A DNA stretch of 38,959 nt from Chara braunii (lineage: Eukaryota > Streptophyta > Charophyceae > Charales > Characeae), in NCBI GenBank assembly GCA_003427395.1, contig BFEA01000116.1, positions 1,744,903-1,783,861 on the forward strand, in the 5' to 3' direction. The notes under the pieces are model-generated. The model had not been told where the DNA came from. It made no database searches and worked only from the letters and a program-made list of their open reading frames with translations. The translations under genes were made by a program, and so were the position numbers. This document shows, one piece after another, positions 9,116 to 19,242 of this stretch; within the stretch, counting starts at the first letter, position 1, and every line of letters starts with the position of its first letter.

Positions 9116-11031
9116 GCATCATCATATCACTATCTGATCAACAATAGAGGCAAAAACTCACCAAGGAGGACAAACTAAAGGCACCCTGGGGGAGGCATGA
9201 AAGTACTTCTATATCAGCGAGGCTCAACCCTATTTAAACCACCAGGATCCCGTGCGCGTTTTTTTGATGAAGCGCTGCACTACCAGGCGTACTCGTTGTC
9301 CGGAGACGGCAGCGCTCTGCGCCGGCAGCGAGGGTGGGATTCGGGGTGTGGGGCGGAATGATGTCTTTGATGATCCCTAGGTTCGGTCATCGCCCTCAGC
9401 TCCGACAAGGGGCTGTGTCTACCTGTGGAATACCAAGGAGCAGGGCTATTCCAACTCCTCCTACAACAAATATCCTACAACAGAATCTACGAGAGTCAAG
9501 TAACAACGAGTGCAGTGTGAACACGACGAAGGGAGAGAGAGTCTAGTATGGGACAGCGGGCACATCCAACAGCGGTACCTCTGGAGGCAGTGGGTGGGAA
9601 GCCGGTGGTGGTGGGACTGGTGTTGGGAGTTGGGAGGAGCACGTGAGAACTATTGTTGACTATCTCAACTGGGAGCGTGAAGACCTAAAGCTCGACGGGC
9701 GGCGGCGCCACCAATGGGAGTGGGAGTTCCTCTGGTGGTGGTGGGAGCGTCTCCGTTGGAATCAAGGGCGCTGAGCATCAACCAAGCCAGTGACACTCTC
9801 TAGCACGAAATATTTAGAGTGCATTAACCTAGCCATATATATTTTTTAAATACTCCTTAAGAGTGGCTTACTTCATGACTGTCATACATGATAATATTTG
9901 GAAATACTTTCCCCCTCGTTGAAGCTCTTCCTGCTATGTGCTTTGGTGTCACTGGCAACCTTGATCGTATTTAGTCATTAGTATTTTGTATCTTGGTGCA
10001 CTTTTCCTTTGTCATTCTTATATGCAAACCCTCGTGTAGTGCAGTATTTTACTCATACTCTGCATTGGGTCATAAGGCTTGATTTAGGCAACCCTCCATC
10101 CCTATTCCCATATCTGAGCCCTGGTATAACATAGTAATTCCTAAATTGCTCGTAACTATCTCACATAATCTCACCCAATCTAGAGGCTATTTCAAGTACT
10201 GCGGGTTCTCGGCTTTAGTTCTGGTTGGTAAAAATTTAATGTGGAAGGTTGGGGGTTGTTTGTAGAAGTCAACGAAACTGTTGTAGGTGGTGGGAGACCT
10301 AATAGTTGTGGGAACGTTGCTGACCTACTAGGGCACGACTAAATAGCACTTAGCGGTCAAGAGAGCAAACTTGGGTTGTACCCATTGAGATCTAGGGTGC
10401 CTGGAAGATGGCAGTTCCTACAGAGGTCCAAGGGTACAAGGTGGGAAACCTCGCCTCGACAACCCAGGCTCCCCACAGCTACTAGCTGCTCTGTCGGACC
10501 GGTATTGGTGTTGTCTTCCCTCGGTAGAAATTACTTTGATCTGCTCGTTGGGCGAATCCTTTTCTGAAACTTTCTGGATTCCTCTCTAGTTCACAATTTG
10601 TTATTTGGCTTTGTTCATTAGGGTTTAGTCATACAAAGACTATTATAATTTCAAATGGTCGTTTGCCTTTTTCTGGCCACCTACAAAGGCTGGACTCATA
10701 GGCTTGCTACAAATTTTTCAAACTTGGATCTTGAATTGGTGACAGGTTAAGGGTGCTGTCAATTTAGACATTAGGGATAGCTTGTTTCTCAGCTCTGGTA
10801 CTTCATGCTCGAAAATGCATTTGAAACCGTTTTAGATTGTTGGACAGATATTCATACATTTTTATTGCGCTTCAGGGGAATTTTTTTTAGAAGCTTCTTT
10901 GAGATAATAAAGTGAGAAAATGGGACACTGGACCCAGTTTCCAGTTATGCCGAAGTTGGGTAATGGCCCCTGTATGTTCATCCGGGTTGAATTGTGAGGT
11001 CCCCGGCCTCTTCTGAACTTCTGTTATTTGT
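9116..11031. other. Unassigned sequence, possibly a retroposed transcript body
   Basis: This stretch ends in a poly(A) signal and tail, so at least its right part may be a retroposed cDNA on the plus strand. A TATTTAA box-like site lies near 9231. From about 9330 to 9760 there are fragments of Gly/Ser-rich reading frame broken by stops. From 9780 to 11030 the DNA is AT-rich, like an untranslated region. I recognise no protein domain and assign no gene. Confidence 0.35.
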
Positions 11032-11037
11032 AATAAA
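11032..11037 (+). promoter_or_regulatory. Polyadenylation signal AATAAA
   Basis: A canonical AATAAA lies 15 bases before a 19-base poly(A) run, the normal spacing for a cleaved and polyadenylated transcript that was copied back into DNA. Confidence 0.7.
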
Positions 11038-11052
11038 GGTGACCAATTTCTC

Positions 11053-11071
11053 AAAAAAAAAAAAAAAAAAA
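11053..11071 (+). repeat. Poly(A) tail of 19
   Basis: It directly follows the AATAAA and 15 bases of spacer, marking the 3' end of a retroposed RNA (LINE or processed transcript) on the plus strand. A matching target duplication was not found. Confidence 0.7.
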
Positions 11072-11197
11072 GAGTTATCTGAGCAACCACGATTGGAAAG
11101 TGAAGAGCGTAGGAATCCAGGAAGCGGGGTAAAGCCAGGGGCACGGAGGAGTGGACCAAGCAGTGTCCTATGGCGTCGGGAGGAGGTGTCCATGGTC

Positions 11198-11340
11198 AGA
11201 TGGTAGGAGGGAGGATCGCTCACCCACTAGTCAAGAAGAAATCCCAATCTCAGAGGAAGATTGGTTGCCGAGATGGCAGGAGGGAAGATGGCTCACCCAC
11301 TGGTCAATGAGAAATCCCAATCTCATAGGAAGATGGGGTG
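11198..11340. repeat. Two-copy tandem repeat, 73-bp unit
   Basis: Units start at 11198 and 11271 (AGATGGnAGGAGGGA), sharing CTCACCCACT and GAAATCCCAATCTCA. The repeat lies just upstream of the LINE ORF1 remnant and may belong to its 5' region. Confidence 0.85.
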
Positions 11341-12128
11341 CGCTTCCTGATTGTGAAGTGCTATGAGGGGGGTGTTTTCAAGAAAAGGTTGAAACAGGGA
11401 CAATTCGTTTACGAGGACGAAGTGCGCCGCATCTTCGTGGTCACTAAGCAAGTGGGAGAACTCACTACCAGATGGCTGAAAGAGCGCACTGTAATGGTGA
11501 TATTCCAAGGTGAGGGTTCGCTCATTACCGACGAAAGTGAGTGAAGACTTTATACGGGCTTACGAAAATGGATGGATCAGATCTCGCACTTTCGCACGTT
11601 GTACAATAAAGACAGGAAGGGTGTATCCAGAAGGTCCTAACGTTATGGCATACGTGGCTATGACGAGGGAGATTGCTCAATGGCTGATCAACAAAGGAGA
11701 GGACAACATCATCATTCGAGGGACGACCTACAAGATGTTGTTTAAGACATAGGGGAGAAAAGGAGAATGGAGGATGCATCCAAGTTCTGGTTCATGGTAC
11801 TCCGAGTCCCGTTGAGAGGGATGTTCTCAATCGCCGATGCAATCGAGCCAAGCACGGGGAGGATAATCAACTCTATTGCCCCACAACCGGATCCGATACG
11901 CCCCAAGTTGATGAAAAATTTGAGCTCACTCCATAAGCGGAGGGAAGATTCATAACTATGTTACCGCTGCAGTTGGACGAGAGTGAAGATATCAATGCAG
12001 AGATGATAGTATGTAAACACACCCCATGGTGTGACAGGTGTAAATTGTGGAACATATGGCCACCGACGGATGCCCCAAACTTGTCCAACAACGAGACGGG
12101 CATGAAGCGAGGCAGACATGGCAGATAA
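11338..12128 (+). pseudogene. LINE (non-LTR retrotransposon) ORF1 remnant
   Basis: ORF1 proteins bind LINE RNA. Coding fragments follow in order but in different frames: 11338-11544, 11510-11752, 11767-11955 and 11958-12128. Together they give a continuous protein-like series containing SEDFIRAYENGWIR, TYKMLFK, SKFWFMVLRVPLRGMF and RPKLM, and finally a Cys-rich end, CKHTPWCDRC, resembling a zinc-binding segment. Two frameshifts and a stop at 11953 disable it. The pattern VLRVPL...RPKLM...TPWCDRC resembles ORF1 proteins that I recall as abundant in Chara; I have not searched. No reverse transcriptase follows, so the element is also 3'-truncated. Confidence 0.6.
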
Positions 12129-12189
12129 CTTTTCGCAGTGGAATAAACAACAACTCCCCAAGGTAGGCTGGGTGGGATTCGAGAAGTCG

Positions 12190-12450
12190 TGAAAGATCCC
12201 CCGGTTGAAATACCTCGACAAACGATGTCGGCGCTAATACCCTTACAAGGATATCCGCCTTGATTTTTGCAAATAACAAAAAATAAATTGATTCGAAAAT
12301 TGGAGTACACGCGCGAATTGCAGTCGGGTTTCGATTCAGCTGACATAATGGTTGGGTAGTAGTAAAGAGTGAGTGAGCGTGCAGTTTTGAGGTGCGAGTG
12401 ATGTTTTTTATTGATATTATAAAGTTTGTGTTTTCGCCGGCCAATTTTGA
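12190..12450 (+). repeat. Dispersed repeat R, plus-strand copy
   Basis: The core TACCCTTACAAGGATATCCG followed by CCTTGATTTTTGCAAATAAC recurs, inverted and about 90% alike in the core, at 21110-21165, with weaker similarity continuing about 150 bp further. Conceptual translation gives IPLQGYPPxFLQIT here and IPLQGYPPWFLQVT there, so it may be the decayed C-terminal part of a transposon protein, possibly of the LINE just upstream. Confidence 0.55.
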
Positions 12451-12473
12451 TTTTTGATTAAAACTATAAAGGG

Positions 12474-12491
12474 TTTTTTTTTTTTTTTTTT
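12474..12491 (-). repeat. Poly(T) run of 18
   Basis: It could be the poly(A) tail of a retroposed sequence on the minus strand whose body lies to the right. I recognise nothing in 12492-12863 that would identify that body. Confidence 0.45.
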
Positions 12492-12863
12492 AAGTGACCA
12501 TGGTGCACATGCGCTCATACGGAAGACGTTATCGGAAGTGGCGTTGCCTTTGGGCAGTAACTGGAGCGTACGAGAGAAAATAGAACACGAGCAGGGGCCT
12601 CTGCGCGGTAGACGCAGGAGGTTGACGGTCGTGGACGTAGTTGATACGTTGAGGTCACCGTGTGGCTTTGGAACGTTTCAGTAGACCCACGCGCTGCGTG
12701 GTACCCGCTTACATAGGTGTCCGCTATGCTAAACTCAGCCTTGGGCATAACACTATTGGTTACAGTGTCAGAGTTTCAATCGGGAGATTCAGGAATATAG
12801 GTCACCGGGCGACGTAGGAGCACTGAAGCAACATGAAGGAGCCGAGGGGTTGAGGGTCTCATG
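12492..12863. other. No recognised feature
   Basis: GC-balanced sequence with short open frames on both strands, none resembling a known domain. Confidence 0.5.
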
Positions 12864-13985
12864 GGCTTATCCCTTTAGTAGGTACGGGTTATACGAGACT
12901 ACACGCCGATTGTCGTAAACGACACTATTTTGAACAATCGTAAAACTACCGTCACTTGGTTTCCTTCTCCTATACGAAGGGTACGTTTTTTCGTCTTTGA
13001 ATGTTGTTGTTGAAATGAAAATTTTTGAAAACCCTTTTGTGCATTCTCTGTCCTCCGTATACGAAGCGTCGCGTTTCTCCGCACCGCAAATCCCGTGCAA
13101 CATGAACTTGACTACTCTTTCTCTCAATTCCCCTTCTAGAGGAATCTCGACACACACCACATTGTCAACAACATCTTCATCCTGAATTTTATCATCCGGA
13201 TGCAAGATAACCAATATATGTGCGTGTGGTAGACCCCTTTTTTGAAATTCTACCACATATAATATTTCACTCACCCTACCAAAGATCCGTTTGTTTTTTA
13301 TCTCATCAATTAACTCTGTAAGATAACCTTTGAAGACTCTTGCAAGAAGATTTGGCCCGTCGTTAGGACATTGACCTGACAACAAAGCTTGTTTGATCTC
13401 CGACAAGTTAGTGTTGCACGTCATAGTGACGAAAGTGTTTGGTTTTCCAAATCGCATCACAATTGTCATGCTGTCGTGATATCTTTCACTCATATATCGG
13501 AGGTGATAGTAAAATCACTTTTGTCCCAACACCCTCACCAAATTGATTTTGTTGCACAGCGTCTTGTAAATTCGGATAATACTCAGAGCATAATTCTTTT
13601 AGGTGGAATCTCACTTATTTTAAGCGGAGGGATTCAACTTTAGCGTACGCCATGAAACAAAACTCGTGGAAGAGACGTGCTACAGAAAGGAGGCAAGACC
13701 TTTCATCATTGCGCTCTGAAATGCACAGTACTCCGTGACACTAAGTCCTGACGGTCGTTCGGCTTCTGAGACATATCGGACATACCAACTATCAATTCCC
13801 TCCGGGAAAAGTNGAAATGCACAGTACTCCGTGACACTAAGTCCTGACGGTCGTTCGGCTTCTGAGACATATCGGACATACCAACTATCAATTCCCTCCG
13901 GGAAAAGTAAAACAAACTTTAAGCAGTCGTGTGCTCGATAACATTCCAGAACCACAACGGCCCGCTGTTGGGCGCATCGGTCCGG
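12864..13985 (-). pseudogene. Helitron Rep/helicase gene, N-terminal Rep part, decayed
   Basis: Helitrons move by rolling-circle replication with a large Rep-helicase protein. The intact minus-strand piece 12867-13493 (208 residues) has FVTMTCNTNLSEI, then the HUH nuclease motif GLPHAHILVIL (His-Ala-His codons at 13220-13228), then FMLHGICG, a Cys region, YPSYRRRKP and the typical SYNPYLL. Upstream in broken frames come VLLFPEGIDSWYV, LSVTEYCAF, ARLFHEFCFMAYA and VGTKVIL, all in Helitron_like_N order. The gene stops just after YNPYLL; the helicase part and the catalytic tyrosines are absent. Several frameshifts plus the duplication at 13718-13908 break it. Its upstream end is cut by the LTR starting at 13966. 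Confidence 0.85.
13718..13908. repeat. 95-bp direct duplication around a single N
   Basis: 13718-13812 and 13814-13908 read the same by eye, with one N at 13813 between them. This repeats the pattern at 4194 and is most likely an unmerged contig overlap. Collapsing the two copies leaves one continuous Helitron Rep segment. Confidence 0.9.
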
Positions 13986-14805
13986 CACCGCATATGGCAG
14001 CGCGGGACCCTCTCGGCCTCGTCACGCAGGAGTTGGACCAACCTCGTCACGAACACGCAAATGGAGCTTCCTTAGGCCGCTCCGGCTGAGTGCGCCAGCC
14101 ATACCTCTCGTGAGCCCCTACGACAGGATAGGGCCTACGCGAGGCACAACTTACCTGCACCTTACGGGAGCTGTCACCTCCCTTCGGTGGGCATATCCCC
14201 GCCGAGCTACCAGTCCACAGTACGAAAGCTAATCAGTTGCAATCGCAGAGGTGGACCAGCCGAGGGCGTTTCTCGTTCGCTGTAGCATAGGGGGTACGCG
14301 TGGTGATACGTCTATCGGGCCCGCACGCGAACCGACACCTTGGGGGGCTGAAGCCCAAGCGCGACTCGACGTCGGTCGACTAGGACGCATCCCACACACC
14401 ACGCGCACACCACTTTACAAACACAAGAATAAAACACACACACACGCACATACAACACCACACAACACAAACAACGCGACAACGCTCCTAGCCCCTCGGT
14501 GACCATCCCATAACTCTCCGATGCGGAAATCGGATAGGCGTCGCGCGCGAGACTTGATATAAAACCGCGCGGTCGTAGGGCTAACTCATATCGACCTGCA
14601 ATGCAAACGTACGCAAGCAGTCGCAATGGTGGCGTACTATGTAGTACCCATACTCATGGGGTCCTCGTTAATCTCGAGGGTCGCATTCGACACTCAAGTG
14701 TCGGCTGACACGCGCCTTGAGGGTTAATCTCTCGACGCTGGACAACCGCCATGCGCGGTTGAAGACCACACACCCTCTTCTGCACTCTGTACACAGTGGG
14801 TGGTA

Positions 14806-14897
14806 CACAGGTCCATACCTGTGGTGGCAGTCGCTTCTTACTGCCCTGGAGATGAATCTCACTCCGGGTCTGGGCAAAAGTCAAGGAGTTTGACTTT
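14806..14897. repeat. Hairpin cluster in LTR2
   Basis: CACAGG 14806-14811 pairs with CCTGTG 14818-14823. GGCAGT near 14826 pairs with ACTGCC near 14840. AAAGTCAA 14877-14884 pairs perfectly with TTGACTTT 14890-14897 across a GGAGT loop. Further perfect inverted repeats in the same block are TGTTATCA/TGATAACA and GATCCT/AGGATC, both between 15430 and 15470. Confidence 0.7.
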
Positions 14898-15715
14898 GAC
14901 GACTGCCACAGACTACAACGTCCAACCACACAAACTCTAAAAAGCAAGGGTAAAAAGGGAACCTCCCTTCCCTCTCGAGACGTAATCCAGTTAACCCTTA
15001 TTCACACTCACAGTGAGCCTCTCAAATACTCAGGACACTTATAAATACGTAAGGGTTGATGATATAGGACGATCACTTCTCATAGTCACAATGAGGCTCC
15101 TCTCAACCATATATGTATGAAATCGCAGACAATCACATCCAGAGTCCGAACCACAACCATACCTGCAATCACATCAAAGATTCAACCAGAAGTCCACGCA
15201 CTACACTGGGTCAACTTCAACCATTCCTTGCACTCATACCCCTCGCTTTAGCCATACAAGCCTCACTCGTGCAACTCTTAAATAAATACTCGGTACTTTT
15301 GTTGGATGATCATTCAATAAAGTCCGGGTGAAAGCACAACAAAACTGTTCAATCACAAGGCTAAAACCTTTAGGTTGAGTGGCAGGAGTGAACTAGAGTT
15401 GAATCGTAAACCGACGAATCGGCAACCGACCTGTTATCAGTGATAACAAAAGATGATCCTCGTAGGATCAAGCTGAAGCTAATCCAAGTCCTGAATCGAA
15501 GTCCAAGAAAGGTCTGTACCACAAGACAGGCCAATGCCCAAACTAAATCATCAACATATGGGGGATGAACCTCCATAGCTCATTCTCACTCAAAGTTATC
15601 TGCTAACAAAGTCCAGGTCTACCTATAAGCCAGCGCCCAAAGCAATGGTAGAATGATGGCAGAATCTCCCCTATTCAGGGTGGATCGCCAGAATCGCCAC
15701 TTATCAAAATATAAT

Positions 15716-16060
15716 CTAACTCCTCTAAATCAAGAAAATTTCGGCAGCGCTTCCCATAGGAAAAATGCCTTTTCAGAATTTATATCAGCCCGAATATGAA
15801 AACAGAAATAGTTTTTGACTTTCCAAAACCCAATTTTGTCTAACTCCCTGAATTAGCAAAAATTTGGGCAACACTCCCTTTAAAAAATGAGGCTTTCTAA
15901 ATTTTTACTAAGCCGAGTATGAACTTTAAACAAGTTGAACTTTAAAAAACCAAAATTTGACTGACTCCTTGGATTTGTAGAAATTTCGGCAGCGCTTCCC
16001 GTAGAGAAAGTAGCTTATCAGAATTTATACAAGACCAAGTATAATAAAAGATCCCAGAAA
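15716..16060. repeat. Three-copy tandem repeat, ~122-bp unit
   Basis: Units start at 15716, 15840 and 15961 with CTnACTCC. Each carries AAATTTCGGCAGCGCTTCCC or a diverged form about 20 bases in, then an AT-rich half. The same TTCGGCAGCGCTTCC core is the heart of the ~52-bp repeats in LTR1 (about 23980-24350), although the rest of the unit differs. Confidence 0.85.
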
Positions 16061-16323
16061 ATGCGAGAATCAATCTAAGTAAAAAATCTTAGCTAAGAAA
16101 ATGCAGAAATTGAAACTAACTCCTATCGCTCTAGCACGTGGCGAGCCTCTAAAGCAACTACCTGTCAAACTGAAACTCAGACCAAGTAGTAGCCTCGCTC
16201 AGTCGCATGCAGACCAAACCACAAAGGTAAGTATTTTCTCCACCCTAAGTGAAACTTTGCAAACAATAGTTCGTAATCTTTCGATACTTTATTCCCTTGT
16301 ACCCAGCCTACATAAGGCATAAA

Positions 16324-17147
16324 GTCAAGCCGTCGAATCTTATGGAACCTGCCCGACTCAACCATTGAGTATACACGAACAGGTTGTACAACTACTTCTC
16401 TCTTCCTTTTGGGGTATATGACTAAGCCGTTCATCTTAGAACAAGGCCCAGTCGCCCTGAACTGTTTAATATCCAAATTATATATACCTCTCTAAGCTTG
16501 GTGTTCAAAAGTTAGGCATAGGATTGAGTCGTTCATCTTAGAACAAGGCCCAGTCTGCCCAGGGTTACCTTTAATTATACTCTTAGTTATACTCTCTTCA
16601 TTTCATGATACGCTATAGCCAGACCGTCCAATCTTATGGAACCCATGCCTGACTAACCTGTTCATAAATAGGATAGTATAAAATATAGGAAAAATTTAAC
16701 TTTTTGGGTTCCAACATGTGCGAGGCTTTGGGCCAGACCGTCCAATCTTATGGAACATATCTGGTCCTCTGCCAGGTTCAATTTTCTCTGATCCACTACG
16801 TGCAGCACGAGTCTAAGGCTGTCCAATCTTATGGACATGCCCTGCCCTCGGCCATAATTACTCCCTCATAATGAAACAGGAAGGGGCTGAGCCATCCAAT
16901 CTTATGGACTTGCTCAGACCTCCTCAACCAAAAACAAAAGAAACAGAACAAACCTCAATCAAACATGGCAACCAAACCCTCCGATGTTATGGTACAGGCT
17001 TGGCTCCTGAAAAGTTGACCACAGTCACGCCCTCACAATTCAGGGCAATCAGACAGTCAAATCTTGTGGAACTGGTCTGACTCTCCATGCAATTCAAAAA
17101 TAAACACAGCGGTCGGGCCGTCCAATTTTATGAAACTGGTCTGACCC
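16324..17147. repeat. Array of ten hairpins with a conserved loop and variable stems
   Basis: Ten sites share a core close to GTCCAATCTTATGGAAC, each flanked by arms that pair with each other but differ between sites. Arm pairs: 16324/16352 AGTCAAGC-GCCCGACT; 16421/16446 GACTAAGCC-GGCCCAGTC; 16523/16548 (weak); 16618/16648 AGCCAGAC-GCCTGACT; 16731/16761 GGGCCAGA-TCTGGTCC; 16822/16833 GTCCA-TGGAC; 16885/16913 GGGCTGAGC-GCTCAGACC; 16971/16998 AACCAAACC-GGCTTGGCT; 17048/17076 AATCAGAC-GTCTGACT; 17112/17139 GGTCGGGCC-GGTCTGACC. The spacing is irregular, about 70-115 bp. Several stems differ by paired changes or G-U pairs. In the core, CCA and TGG can also pair, leaving loop ATCTTA. Confidence 0.85.
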
Positions 17148-17694
17148 CATAGGACCCTGTTAGCCTCGGGCAAAACCACCTTTCACCCACCCTTCCCCCA
17201 GATGCACCCCTTTGTGTTCACAATCTGCATTCAGGCAATCAACAAACTGAAACTGCAATTGCGCACACATTCCTTTACTTAGTCCGACTTATGTCCTGAA
17301 AGTCAACTAAAGTCAAAATAGGGGTACATGCAGTATCCTCAATCAAACATAGCAAGGCGTATAGATAGGGGTTATACCAGGGTATATGGAGGGGGGGAAA
17401 CAATGATTACCTTTCAGTTCCTAGCCTCCAGAACTCCTCCTAAGTCCCGGCAGAGCTCCCACAATTGGTGGGTAGACTCCCCACACAGTCCTCGGGGCTT
17501 CGTGACTTGAACCACACTTGCACCTACTCAAGGCACGGCCCATAGATCAACAACACAATCTTCTTCCTTTTACCATAGCAATCCGGCAACGTGACCTAAC
17601 TGGCCCCGCAGCGCGCGGCGCGCCGCAGATACTGCTTGTGCAGTCCCCACCAAAAGCCGACGAGTATCCCACCCGTGCCACCCGTGGCCGGGCC

Positions 17695-17700
17695 TATATA
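17695..17700 (-). promoter_or_regulatory. Possible TATA box of LTR2
   Basis: TATATA followed by GGCCCGG on the minus strand, in the position corresponding to the TATAAAA of LTR1. The position is supported only by colinearity. Confidence 0.4.
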
Positions 17701-18090
17701 CACCGGCCATTAGGTAGACTCCTAGCTTCAGTAGCTTGCCTCATGTCTTCCGTGGTCAAGGCTACAACCCACAGGCCGGGAGGCAAGCCTGCAAGCTCCT
17801 GATCTGCCCTTGACTGCATTGCACGATAGCGAGCCGACCAGACCGGTGAGCCCTCAGTCTTGTTGTCTCGGCCTGGCTGCTTCGACCGATGAGACGACCG
17901 ATGCACTAAGCAACAGGCAAGCCTGCGATCCTCCCTCTTGATTCACATTGCTTTGTTTGTATGAGCACAGGCTGGACGGATCTTCTACCACAGCGCGGAG
18001 GTACACCGATGCGTATCCCACCGAGGTGAGCAACTCTACCCCTCAGCGTGCTAAGCACTACTACCACCAATAGGTTGTGCAAAATCGCAT

Positions 18091-18119
18091 GGACCTGCCC
18101 CTATAGCACGGGCAGGTTC
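18091..18119. repeat. Hairpin GGACCTGCCC / GGGCAGGTTC
   Basis: Ten-base arms at 18091-18100 and 18110-18119 pair completely if one G-T wobble is allowed, with a nine-base loop CTATAGCAC. Confidence 0.85.
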
Positions 18120-18241
18120 ATTCAGTTTTTACATAGCCACAACTACTTCCCCTAGGCGCGGCTCCTGTTTATCGTACCCGCCGAACCGTCGCCTGAACCG
18201 AGAATCGAGCTCCGCCGTTAGCTTCGCAATACTTGGAACCC

Positions 18242-19242
18242 CGTTTCGATTCTCCCCCCCGGCCTACCCCATCGAGAAACGACTGAGCTCTCCGCTAACT
18301 GTCCTCTCCCATGTCTGCCATCGCCCCTACCCCACACACATCCTTCAGCATCAACTTCCTAACCTACTAACCCCCTACTAACTCTAACATCATCATTCGA
18401 TTCGCCCTCAGGCAAAACCCCAACCTTAGATCTCTGTTTGCAGAAGACGGTCGGGAGATGGCCAGGCTAAATGGCCTTCACCCCCGCCCTTCTCCATCCC
18501 CGACACTCAGCCATAGACCAGGCACACTACCTTTGTGTACTAACCTCTATTCTACTAACTTTCTATCCAATCTAACTTCATAATCGAAGCCGCCGGTCCC
18601 AAAAACCCCAACTTGCAATCTCCTTTTACTTGATTTCATCTAGAAGCAAGTAAAATCTCGTTCCTTCCTTCTCCTTCTCCATAGCTAGGCGCACAATTCT
18701 TCCTACTAACTACTAATCCTATGCAACTAACCCCGAATCTAACAATATCATCAAACTCGCCTTCATCCTAAACCCCAAAATCCGATCTCCACTCGCTCGT
18801 TTCTGTTGAGGAACGAGCGAGTTATGCAGATTTCATTTCTCCTCGTCCCCGCTTTTCTCTTCCGCCATGACCACGCACCACTTTCTTCACTGACCTCCTC
18901 ATACACTAGCCTTTTCACTAATCTAACGCTGCTAACAGGTTCGCCCTACCCTCAAATGTTGAACTAGCCCTTTCACTCACTCGATTCCATAGAGGATCGA
19001 GTCAGTAATCTTCTTTCCTTCTCCGCTTCTGCCATTTCCTTTTCTGAATGCATCTGCCCCAGTGTGTCGTCCAGGTACATCCTCCCCTTTTCCCTTTTCC
19101 ATGTTCGTCCCTCGCGCTACTTCGTTCTCACTAACCTCTAATCCCGCTAATCCATCGCCGAATCTAACCACGGATTCGGATTCGCTGGCCCGGAAAACCC
19201 CTATAACCACCCTCCATTCGTCCGACTTCATGAAGGATGGAG
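18242..19242. repeat. ~180-bp tandem repeat with a different hairpin in each unit
   Basis: Units share a segment beginning AATCTAAC (about 18384, 18568, 18734, 18920, 19160), then TTCGCC and AAACCCC, followed by a hairpin. Stems: CGTTTCGAT 18242 with ATC(GA)GAAACG 18271; ATCTC/GAGAT near 18440; TTTTACTTG 18624 with CAAGTAAAA 18647; ACTCGCTCGTT 18791 with AACGAGCGAGT 18812; ACTCACTCGAT 18975 with ATCGAGTCAGT 18996; CTCCAT 19212 with ATGGAG 19237. The loops stay similar (TTCnnTnnAGGA-like) while the stems do not resemble each other. The sequence is CT-rich and has no coding frame. Confidence 0.8.

Larger units (their letters stand above)
13966..17950 (-). mobile_element. LTR-like block (LTR2), related to the LTRs at 21697 and 35129
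   Basis: It starts TGTTGGGCGCATCGG, a TG-type LTR end beside the same GCGCATCGG found at 21703 and 35135. Over the first ~420 bp it aligns with them at perhaps 70-75% by eye, sharing GTGCGCCAGC, CCCCTACGACAGGATAGG, ATCCCCGCCGAGCTACC and AGCCGAGGGCGTTT. It then carries, in the same order as LTR1, a TTCGGCAGCGCTTCC repeat region, TTATGG-loop hairpins and a minus-strand TATA box. It interrupts the Helitron remnant. No matching second LTR or internal domain is visible, so it may be a solo LTR. Homologous features continue to about 21500, so the true end may lie near 21690; the end given is conservative. Confidence 0.6.

Noticed and set aside
14428-14470. CA-rich tract as a microsatellite of interest
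   Set aside because: Short and imperfect; common low-complexity sequence.
16324-17147. CRISPR array
   Set aside because: Repeat cores are short and diverged, spacing is irregular, no cas genes are present, and the context is a eukaryotic retroelement.
18242-19242. Integron-like attC cassette array
   Set aside because: Variable-stem hairpins resemble attC sites superficially, but there are no cassettes, no integrase gene of that type and no core-site consensus.
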